This document shows, one piece after another, positions 41,189 through 50,700 of a stretch of 64,000 nucleotides of DNA. The position numbers were made by a program, and so were the translations under genes. The stretch is taken from the NCBI RefSeq assembly GCF_035917335.1, contig NZ_CP109067.1, forward strand, positions 6,633,001 through 6,697,000, given 5' to 3'. Source of the DNA: Micromonospora sp. NBC_01813 (lineage in GTDB: Bacteria; Actinomycetota; Actinomycetes; Mycobacteriales; Micromonosporaceae). The notes under the pieces are model-generated. The model worked only from the letters and a program-made list of their open reading frames with translations, was not told where the DNA came from and did not search any database. Within the stretch, counting starts at the first letter, position 1. Each line of letters opens with the position of its first letter.

Positions 41189-44100
41189 TCAGCCGAAGGC
41201 TCTGATACCCGGATAGACCGTGCTGGACAGGACCTGTACCGGGGTCCCGGCGTTGGTGGTCGACGGGTGGTAGATCCGTAGCTGTCCATCGGATGCGAAC
41301 CTGGCCCAGATGTCGGGCCGCCCGTCGCCGTTGAGGTCCGGCACGCCGACGACCGCGTTGACGGCGGACGCGGACCAGCCGGTGCCGAAGGAGACGTCAC
41401 CGTCACGGGAGTTGATGGCCAACTTCAGCGAGTGCAGATCGACACTGCCGGCGACCGTGCCAGGTAGGCCGTGCCGCACGGACATTCTGCCGTTGTCCAG
41501 GTCGCGCCACAGTAGGTCCGGGGTGCCGTCCAGGTCGATGTCCGCGACGTTCACGATCTCCCTGCGGGCCCAGGCAGTGCCCTCCATCAGGGTCGCCTGC
41601 TGGAAGCTGGCTCCGGTGTAGCCGCTCAACGTCCAGAAGGCGGTGCCGGCCAGCAGCACCAGGTCGGGGTGTCTGTCGCCGGTGATGTCACCGACCGCCT
41701 TGATCTGGGTCCAGGTCGCCGGGTCGGGCACGCCGGTCGGCAGCAGGACGCGGATCCGGTCGTCGACGTCGAAGCTGCCGTAGCCGTCGCCGGGGTAGAG
41801 CCAGAAACCTCCGTCGGGCGTACGCGCGAACAGGTCGGTCACCCCGTCCCCGGGGAACGCGTCGCCGTACTTGGTGATCAGGGCGGCCTGCCCGGTCGAC
41901 GGGTCGTACCAGTGGCCGGTCGGGTTGAGCGAGGTCCCGTCGCGGTACGAGGCCGCCAGGGATTCGTACAGCGCGCCGCCGGTGTCGCTGGGATAGGTCC
42001 GCAGGTTGCCGTCGGTGTTGATGATCGTCAGGTCGGGGCGTCCGTCGCCGCCGGTGTCGCCGGGTCCGTCGGCAACGTCACGTGGTGGTACGTAGAAGGT
42101 GTAGTCGGTGCGGACGCTGCGGTTGCCGACGGCGTCGAAGGCGAAGACCTGCAGGGTGGTCGGGCCGGCGTGCCGAGGCCGCAGGTCGGGCACCGTCGCG
42201 GTGCCGGAGCTCGCGTTGACGTACGCCAACTCCTGGCCGCCGAGGGCGTAGCTGAATCTGGTGGCGCCGGATGCGGTGAAGGTGATCGGGCCGGTCTGGC
42301 CGAACTTCACTGTCGCCCAGGTCCCAGCGTCGGGGGTGGCAGCCAGGAACACCGCGCTGGTGACCGTCGGCGCGGGTGGGGCTGTTGCGTCGATGGTGAT
42401 GCGGCATGGCTGGTCGCCGGGCGGGAAGTAGGCCGACGTCGCACCGTCAGTGTCCTCGGACCGGACGTCCCAGGAGTAGGTGGCCTGGTCTTCCAGGCTG
42501 GTGGCGGGGATCGTCACGCTGCCCCGTCCGCTGCTCAAGCTGGTGACGAGGGTGCCGGCGGGCACGGTCGTGCCGGTCTTCCAGAAGCGGAACCGCAACC
42601 CGCGCAGGTTGCCGTCCGCGTCGGAACCGGTAGCGGCCAGTACGAGGTTGGTGCGGGCGACAATGGTGCCGCCTCCGGGGCCCGGAGCGCAGGTGCCGCC
42701 GGGCGTGACCGTGCCGTTGACCGGCTCGCTGGGCGGGCGGTTGTAGACCACGGTCAACTCGGTCGAGCTGACCTGGAAGGTCCGCCACGTATTGAAGTCG
42801 CCCTCGTTGGTGGCCCGCATCGCGAAGGTGAGCTGGGACAACCCGTTGTTCGCGCCGACCTGGGCACCTTGTTGGACGTTCCAACTGACGTACGCCTGGG
42901 CGCACTGGCCGCCCCACCCGTGCGCGAACGAGCGGCGCTGCTGCTCTGTCAGCCAGGCCGGTTGTTTGTTCCAGGTGGTGCCGGAGGAGATGGCGCCGGT
43001 GAGCCACAGCTGCATCTCTTTGTTCGTGCAGTTCCAGGAGTAGTTGTTCAGCACTCGTAGGGTGGCGGAGCTGACCTGCGCACCGTTGATGCTGCTTTGG
43101 AATCCCATCCGCCAGAAGGACCTGGTGAGGATCCAGCTGTCGGCCTCAGCTCCCACTCGGGCAACCGTGGTGCCGTTGTTGAAGTTGGTGCCGTTCCAGG
43201 TGTTGGTGTTCCTCTGATGCTCGTAGACGGTTGCCCAGGCCTGGGTGGTGCTGCGCATCGTCGGGTCGAGGAAGATCGGATAGCGCGCCTGCGGGTTGTC
43301 GAACAGGCCGGCGGCGGCGGCGTCGAGGTGCAGCCGGGCGGTGCCGGTGCCGTCGCCGTCGAGACTGCTGGGCATCGGGGCGGCCTTGGCGCCCGGCTCG
43401 GCGCCGGTGAGGCCGGACAGTTGCAGCACGTCGGCGTTGGTGGCAACCGCGGTGCGGGCGGCGGCGTCGGGGTCGTCCAGGTTGCGGCCGGAGGAGTCCC
43501 AGGCGAATGGGGTGGGGATGGCACTGATCTCCGCGCCGTCGGCCGGGTCGAGGATCAGCACGCCGCCGGTGACCGGATCGTGGCGGAAGATCGCGGTCGT
43601 CGACCGGAGCCCATAACTGATCTGCTGTACGGCTTGCGTGGCACCTGCGGCGGGCGTCTTGACGATCAGCAGTTGGCCGAAGCCGCCGGTGTCGATCGCG
43701 ACGACCAGCAGATCCACTCCGGGCAGTACTTCGGGGTAGAGCGCCCGGGGCCCGTCGAGCACCGGCTCGGGGAGCGGACCCGGCCAGGTGTACGCGATGG
43801 TGTGGCCGTCGATGTCCAACTCGGCCAGCACACTTTCGGTGGTGCCTGCCGTATCGGTGGGCTGGTACCGCGCTGGTGCGTACCGGGCGGCCGGGCCGCC
43901 ACTGGAGATGCGCAGCGGCACCGGGGCGTGGATCGGCCGTACGCCGAGTCCGTCGCCGGTGTGTTCGACGGTGGTGAGGGTGTTGTCGAGGTCGGTCCAC
44001 TGCCCGGCGGCGTCGCGGGCCCGTTGCGCGACGGCGTGGGTGGTGGTCCTGAGTTGCCCGTCGGGGCGGGCCCAGGTCTGCGAGGTGGCCGTCGTCTCGG

Positions 44101-44332
44101 TGTCGATCAGGACCTCTTCGCCGGTGCGCCGAGCCTCGTCGAGGGCAGCGGCGTCGTCACGCGGGGCCGCCGGTGGCGCTGCCGGACCTTCGGGAGTGGC
44201 GCTGGCGTCGAAGGTGGAGCGGAGCAACGGCACGAGCATGGCGGCGACGAGCGCGACCGAGAGCAGGCCGGCGGTCAGGGCGAGCCTGGCACGCGTACGC
44301 ATGAATGGGTTGAGCAGGCGTGGCGCGGTCAC
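41189..44332 (-). CDS. Large exported FG-GAP/VCBS-repeat surface protein
   Basis: A 1047-residue secreted protein. After a signal/anchor (RLALTAGLLSVALVAAMLVPLL) come a propeptide-like region and a DNRLRE-type beta domain (about residues 350-525: FLDPTMRSTTQAWATVYEHQRNTNTWNGTNF, YSWNCTNKEMQLWLTG). Fibronectin-like domains follow, and then several FG-GAP/VCBS calcium-binding repeats of the type GDITGDRHPDLVLL, ADIDLDGTPDLLWRD and PDLNGDGRPDIWARF. Such proteins are often encoded beside RHS proteins in this family of bacteria and may act as surface scaffold or adhesin. GTG at 44332 is divergent from the RHS gene across 435 bp. Confidence 0.85.
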   Translation of the reverse strand: MTAPRLLNPFMRTRARLALTAGLLSVALVAAMLVPLLRSTFDASATPEGPAAPPAAPRDDAAALDEARRTGEEVLIDTETTATSQTWARPDGQLRTTTHAVAQRARDAAGQWTDLDNTLTTVEHTGDGLGVRPIHAPVPLRISSGGPAARYAPARYQPTDTAGTTESVLAELDIDGHTIAYTWPGPLPEPVLDGPRALYPEVLPGVDLLVVAIDTGGFGQLLIVKTPAAGATQAVQQISYGLRSTTAIFRHDPVTGGVLILDPADGAEISAIPTPFAWDSSGRNLDDPDAAARTAVATNADVLQLSGLTGAEPGAKAAPMPSSLDGDGTGTARLHLDAAAAGLFDNPQARYPIFLDPTMRSTTQAWATVYEHQRNTNTWNGTNFNNGTTVARVGAEADSWILTRSFWRMGFQSSINGAQVSSATLRVLNNYSWNCTNKEMQLWLTGAISSGTTWNKQPAWLTEQQRRSFAHGWGGQCAQAYVSWNVQQGAQVGANNGLSQLTFAMRATNEGDFNTWRTFQVSSTELTVVYNRPPSEPVNGTVTPGGTCAPGPGGGTIVARTNLVLAATGSDADGNLRGLRFRFWKTGTTVPAGTLVTSLSSGRGSVTIPATSLEDQATYSWDVRSEDTDGATSAYFPPGDQPCRITIDATAPPAPTVTSAVFLAATPDAGTWATVKFGQTGPITFTASGATRFSYALGGQELAYVNASSGTATVPDLRPRHAGPTTLQVFAFDAVGNRSVRTDYTFYVPPRDVADGPGDTGGDGRPDLTIINTDGNLRTYPSDTGGALYESLAASYRDGTSLNPTGHWYDPSTGQAALITKYGDAFPGDGVTDLFARTPDGGFWLYPGDGYGSFDVDDRIRVLLPTGVPDPATWTQIKAVGDITGDRHPDLVLLAGTAFWTLSGYTGASFQQATLMEGTAWARREIVNVADIDLDGTPDLLWRDLDNGRMSVRHGLPGTVAGSVDLHSLKLAINSRDGDVSFGTGWSASAVNAVVGVPDLNGDGRPDIWARFASDGQLRIYHPSTTNAGTPVQVLSSTVYPGIRAFG

Positions 44333-44767
44333 TGCGGTCTACTCCCGTGGGACCCGGTGGCATGGGGCAACGTGGACGCCACTGCACCCGACCTGCGGCC
44401 TCGGGCAGAAGCCCGCACACGATCGCACGGCGGACGCCGTCGGCGCGTCCCCCTTTACTGTTATAAATCTGTTATATCCGGCTGGCGCGCATCACTCGTT
44501 GCGTCGGAATCTTGATCATGTGTAGTGATTTGCCAGCCCTAACTCATCCACGTATTACGATTCCTCCATTAGTGCGCCTTGTGTACAGTTTGCCAGCACT
44601 GGCACCGGTAAAGCCGTGACGCAGTTCACTAAAGGTCCATTTTGGCAGCCCGGTCCTCACTTGAGTGCCGGCTCAGCTTGACGCAGAGTGCTCACGACCG
44701 TGCCGCGCCTGGCGTGTGCTCTCGCGGTCCGTCCGCACCTTCTCTTCGCGCCTGGGAGTCGACGCGC
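44333..44767. other. Divergent control region of the FG-GAP and RHS genes
   Basis: No gene is supported in this 435-bp gap. The middle (about 44450-44640) is AT-rich compared with both flanking genes and contains TACTGTTATAAATCTGTTAT, which may hold the leftward promoter. TTTGCCAGC occurs twice, 63 bp apart (44526-44534 and 44589-44597), the second forming the dyad TGCCA-GCAC-TGGCA (44591-44604). These repeats are candidate regulator sites for co-expression of both genes. Confidence 0.5.
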
Positions 44768-47700
44768 ATGCGTGGTACCGGTCCGCTGTCCTCACAGCGG
44801 GATCACCGAGCAGCCCGTACCGGATCCGGTCGCCGCGAGTGGCGGCGCACCAGAAGGGCCGGCACGCTGCTGCTGGCGGCCACGATGGCGGTGACGATCC
44901 TGCCCGCGCAGGCATGGGCGGTGCCCGGCCCCGGGATGAGTCGCGAAGGGATACAGGTCGAGCTGCCGGACGTCCCGGAGACCGACCAGATCGGCCAGGA
45001 CGAGTCCGCCGAGTCCAATCTGACCACCGCCGACCAGGTCCCGGTGGTCCTGTACGAACCGCAGGCCGTCACCCCGTGGTCCTCCGGCGACGGCACCGTC
45101 GACCTGACCGGGCTGGCCCCCGGCGACACCCTGCCGGTCGACGACCTGCCGGTCGCGCTCGGCGTACCGTCCGATGGCGACCCGACCGCGCTCGCCGGAA
45201 GCTGGACCGTCGGCCTCGCCGCCCCGGAAGCGTCCCAGGCCGCCGGCGTCGCCGGCCTGATCATGAAGATCACCCCACCGGCGACCGCCGACCCGGCCGC
45301 CGAGGTGGCGCTCGCCGTCGACTACACCGCCTTCGCCGACCTGTACGGGCCGCAGGCCGCCGACCGGTTCGGGTTCCTGCTGCTGCCCGACTGCGTCTAC
45401 GACGACCCGGACGGCGGCGACTGCGCCACCGACGACGGCACCGCCGGGCAGCGGGCCGGTGCCCAGCCGGGCAGCTCCAGTGACATCGCCAGCGGCGGCA
45501 CCGGCACCGGGAACAGCACCGCCACCGGCGCAGTGGCCGCCGCGTCCAGTGAGGTCAAGCTGGTGCCCGCCGCCGAGGCGCCCACCCGCGCGTCGGCGAC
45601 CCGCACGGCCGACACCGGCGACGCCAGCAACCCGGAAGCGTCGATGCGGCGGATCGTCACCGGCACGATCTCCGTCGGCGCGCTGATCGCCGGTGAGGAC
45701 GTCACGGCCCGCGCCGCCGCCGCGTCGGGATCCTCGAGCGTGGTCGGTGTGCTGGACACCGGGGCGTCGGCGGCCGGTGACTTCACCGCGACCCCGCTGC
45801 TGTCGGCCGGATCGTGGGCGGCCGGTGCCTCCTCCGGCGCGTTCACCTACGGCTACCAGGTGCAGGTCCCGGAGACCTCCGGCGGGCTGATGCCACAGAT
45901 CAACCTGTCGTACTCGTCGCAGTCCGTGGACGGGCGGACCTCGGCCACCAACAACCAGGCATCCTGGATCGGCGACGGCTGGGACTACAGCGCCGGAGCG
46001 ATCACCCGCAGCTACGCCAACTGCCGACAGGACTCGACGAAGGCCGGGTCCAACAACGCCAGCCACCGCACCGGTGACCTGTGCTGGGGGTCGAACAACG
46101 CCACCATGTCACTCGGCGGGATGACCACCGAGCTCGTCTTCGACGACGACGAGCAGACCTGGATCACCGCCAACGGCGACGGCTCCAAGGTGCAGCTACT
46201 GAAGGACACCGGGCTGGCCAACGGCGACGCCGACGGCGAGTACTGGGTGGTCACCACCCGCGACGGCACCCGGCACTTCTTCGGCCGGCACCGGCTGCCC
46301 GGCTGGTCGTCCGGCGACCCGGTGACCAACTCGGTGCTGACCGCACCGGTCTACGGCAACCACGCCGGCGAGCCCTGCTACCAGGCCGGGAACTGGGCCG
46401 GGTCGGCCTGCACCCAGGCGTGGCGCTGGTCCCTCGATTACGTCGAGGACGTCCACGGCAACGCGATGAGCCTGTGGTGGGCGAAGGAGACCAACTACTA
46501 CGCCCGTAACTTCAACTTCAAGGACCCGGTCCGCTACGACCGGGGCGGCTACCTGTCCCGGATCGACTACGGTCAGCGCGCCGACAGCATGTACTCGGCC
46601 GCTCCGGTCGCCCAGGTCGCCTTCACCGTCGCCGAACGCTGCTTCGCCGAAGGCTCGCTGACCTGCACCGACGCCAACTTCGCCAGCACCAACCCGAACA
46701 ACTACCGGATCTGGTACGACACCCCGGCCGACCTGGGCTGCGTCGCCGGGCAGAAGTGCTGGAACTCGTCACCGGCGTTCTTCTCCCGCAAGCGTCTCGA
46801 CAAGATCACCACCTCGGCGCAGCGCCAGCCCGGCACCAACACCCGCCAGACCGTCGACGAGTACCAGCTCAAGCAGTCGTTCCCGATCCTGCGGACCGGG
46901 CTCAACACCGCACTGTGGCTGGAGTCGGTGACCCGCACCGGCTACGGCCGCAGCGGCAACACCAACGACAAGGTCAGCCTCAACGCCGTCCGGTTCGAAG
47001 CCCACCCCGACGACATGCCCAACCGGGTACGCAACGACGACCGCCCCGGCTTCGCCCGGCTGCGCATCGGCCGGGTGATCAACGAGTACGGCGGCGAAAC
47101 GATCATCACGTACAAGCAGCCGACCGGCGGCTGCGCCACCGGCACCGGGCTGCCCGGCAAGGACGACACCGCCGCGCTGCGCAACAACACCCGGCTCTGC
47201 TATCCGTCGTTCTGGCATCCGGACCCGGCCGTCGAGGACATCGACTGGTTCCACAAGTACGTCGTCGACAGCGTCGAGGAGCTACCCGCCGTCGACGGCG
47301 CCTACCCGACGGTCACCCGGTACTCCTACGCCAACGCCGGCTGGAAACTCGCCGAGCAGGAGTTCACCAAGAAGTCCACCCGCACGTACTCGCAGTTCGC
47401 CGGCTTTGCCCAGACCACCGTCATCACCGGCGACGACGACCCGGCCATCGGCAGCGCCAGGAGCAAGTCGGTCACCCGCTACTTCCGCGGCATGGGCGAC
47501 ACCGTCTCCGTACACGACATCGACGGCGTCGTGATCGCCCCCGACGCCGAGCCGTTCGCCGGCCGCGTCGCCGAGGAACTCACCTACACCAGTGCCGGCG
47601 ACGCCGACACCGCCTGGCTGACCCGCAGCGTCACCGTGCCCGCCGCCACCGAACTCGGCCGGCGCGACCGCGACGACGGACTCAGCCCGCTGCGCGCCTG

Positions 47701-50700
47701 GCGGGTCACCGAACCCCGGCAGGTCACCTACACCCGATCCTCCGGCACCGGCGACGACACCCGCACCCAACGGGTCGTCGAGGCCCGCACCAGCTACGAG
47801 GCGACGTACGGGCTGCCGACGCAGATCGAATCGCTCGGCGACACCGGCCGCACCGGCGACGAGTCCTGCACGGTCGTCGACTACGCCCACCGCACCGACA
47901 AGCACGTCATCGGGATGACCCGGCAACTGCGGACCAGCGCCACCACCTGCGCCGCCGCCGACTTCGACGACCTGACCACGCTGGCGTCGGCCAGCCGGGT
48001 CGGCTACGACAACCAGGCGTACGGCACCACGTTGGCCGCCAACACCCGGGCGCTGGTCACCCAGTCCTGGTCGCTGCGCGCCGACGGCTCCGGCTTCCAG
48101 TCCGACGGCACCGTCGTCTTCGACGCGATGGGCCGGGTCGAGTCCCGGACCGACCCGGACGGCAAGACCGCCACGACCACCTTCGAACCGGCCGTCGGCC
48201 AGACGTACCGGGTCGTCGAGCGCAACTCCCTCGGTCACCAGCAGACCCAGGAGATCGAACCGGGACGCGGCGCCGTCACCCGGACCACCGACCCGAACGG
48301 ACACGTCAGCCAGGCGTCGTACGACCCGCTCGGCCGCCTGATCGAGGCCTGGGGACCCGGCCGTACGCCGTCGGCCGGCGCGGTGCCCGACTTCAAGGCC
48401 GAATACCACCTGCCGGCCGGGAAACCGCCGTACGTGGTCAGCCGGACCCGCGGCCACGACAACCGGGTCGAGACCGCCGTCACCCTCTACGACGGACTCG
48501 GCCGGGAACGGCAGAGCCAGCAGGAAGCGGTCGGCGGCGGCCGGCTGATCAGCGACACCCTCTACAACACCTCCGGTGAGATCTGGCAGACCAACAACGC
48601 CTACTTCGCCGACGGCGCGCCCTCCGGCGGCCTGTTCACCCCGCTGGCCGACACCGCCGTGCCCAACTCCACCCGCTACACCTACGACGGCCTCGGCCGG
48701 GTCGTCACCGAGATGCCGGTGCTGCGCGGCACCGAGGCACCGGACCGGGCCACCCGCTACACGTACGGCACCGACCACTCCACCGTGATCAACCCGGTCG
48801 GCGCGGCGTCGTACCGGATCTACAGCGACGCGGTCGGCCGCACCGCCCGGGTCGACACCTTCACCAACGCCGCGCGCACCGAGTTCACCTCGATGCGGTA
48901 CGAGTACGACCCCCGTGGCCAGCTGGCGCGGGCGGCGCACTCGGCCGACCCGGACCGCCCGTGGACGTGGAGCTACGACCGGCGCGGCCGGCTGGTCACC
49001 GCGACCGACCCGGACTCGGGCGCCACCACCCTCGGCTACGACCATCGGGACCGCCCGCTCACCTCGACGAACGCCCGTGGGATCACCGTCTGGAACGGCT
49101 ACGACGAGTTGTCCCGGCCGGTGGCGCAGCGGCTCGACGGTGCGTCCGGCACGCTGCTGGCCGAGTACAGCTACGACACGGCGCCGGGTGGGATCGGGTT
49201 GCCGGCGGCGGCGACCCGGTACACCGACGGGTTGGCGTACACGCAGCAGGTCGGCGGCTACACCGACGACTATCAGCCGACGTCGACGACGTTGACCCTG
49301 CCGCAGCAGATCGCCGACACCTGGGGTCTGGCCAGGTCGTACACCTACAACTACACGTACACGGATACCGGTTTGCCGGCGTCGGTGGAGTTGCCGGCGG
49401 TGGGTCGGCTGCCGGCGGAGAAGGTCCTGGTGCGGTACACGGCTGACGGGTTGCCGTTGTCGGTGTCGGGGCAGGACTGGTACGGCTCGGAGACGGTGTA
49501 CTCGCCGTACGGGCAGGTGCTGCGGTCGGCGTTGGGTGCGCAGCCGTACCGGGTGTGGACGTTGGCGTCGTTCGACGAGGCTGATGGGGCGTTGACTGAT
49601 CAGCGGGTGTTCCGGGAGCAGTCCGGGGATGCCTCGGTCGTGGCTGGGAATCTGGTGTCGCAGCGGTCGTACGCCTATGACCCGGCCGGGAACGTGTTGG
49701 CGATCCGGGAGCATGCGGGTGGGATCGCGGAGCGGCAGTGTTTCAACTACAGCTCGGCGGGTGCGTTGCTGCGGGCGTGGACGGCGAGCAATCAGGCGTC
49801 GTGTGCGGCTGCGGAGCCGGCGGCGGGGACCGTCGCGGCGGGGCCGGACGGTTCCGGTTACTGGCAGGAGTACGAATACGACCTGGTCGGGAACCGGACC
49901 AGGCTGGTCGAGAAGGACCTCGGTGGTGACGTCGCGAAGGACGCGACGACCACCTACTCGTACGGGAAGTTGGATGGTTCGCAGCCGCGGACGTTGACGT
50001 CGGTCCGCAAGCAGTATGTGACGCCGGCGGGTGCGCAGGTGACCGCCGAGGCGAAGCGGTTGTACGAGGCGACCGGTGAGACGAAGTCGGTGGAGTCGCT
50101 GCAGAACGGCGACGGTCAGACACTGTCGTGGACCTATGACGGTCAGGTCGAGCGGATAACCGGTCAGGGGGAAGGCGGGAAGACCGCGTACCTGGGTGTC
50201 GCGGACAAGTGTCTGGATCTTAATGGCGGGCATGCGACCAGTGGTAGGCCGATCCACCTGCATCCGTGCAACTCGTCGATCGCGCAGCGGTGGTCCTTCA
50301 CGGTGGAGCCGGGTCAGGTCGACCCTGATCTGGGCACCCTGCGGGTGTATGACACATGGTGTATCGCCCCGTCGGGCACGACGGTCGGGTCACCGGCGCA
50401 GTTGCAGCGCTGTGACGGTACGGCCGGGCAGCGGCTGACCCGGACCAGCGTCGGTCAGTTGCGGCATCAGGCCTCCGGGTTGTGTCTGACCGGCCGCGAC
50501 GGCGCGACCGTGACGTCGGTGCCGGTCATCCTGGCCGTCTGCGATGTGACGGCGACCGACCAGCAGTGGGCTGCGCAGGACGAGACCCGGCATATCTACG
50601 GCCCCGACGGCGGCCGGCTGCTGACTATGCAGAACCGCCAGGCCACCCTGCATCTGGGTGACGCCGTGATCACGGTCGCGCTCGGTGGAGTGCTGGTCCA

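Noticed and set aside
47282-50263. 993-residue open frame antisense to the RHS gene
   Set aside because: Low-complexity Arg/Val/Gly composition and no start signals; the RHS repeats on the other strand explain the base pattern.
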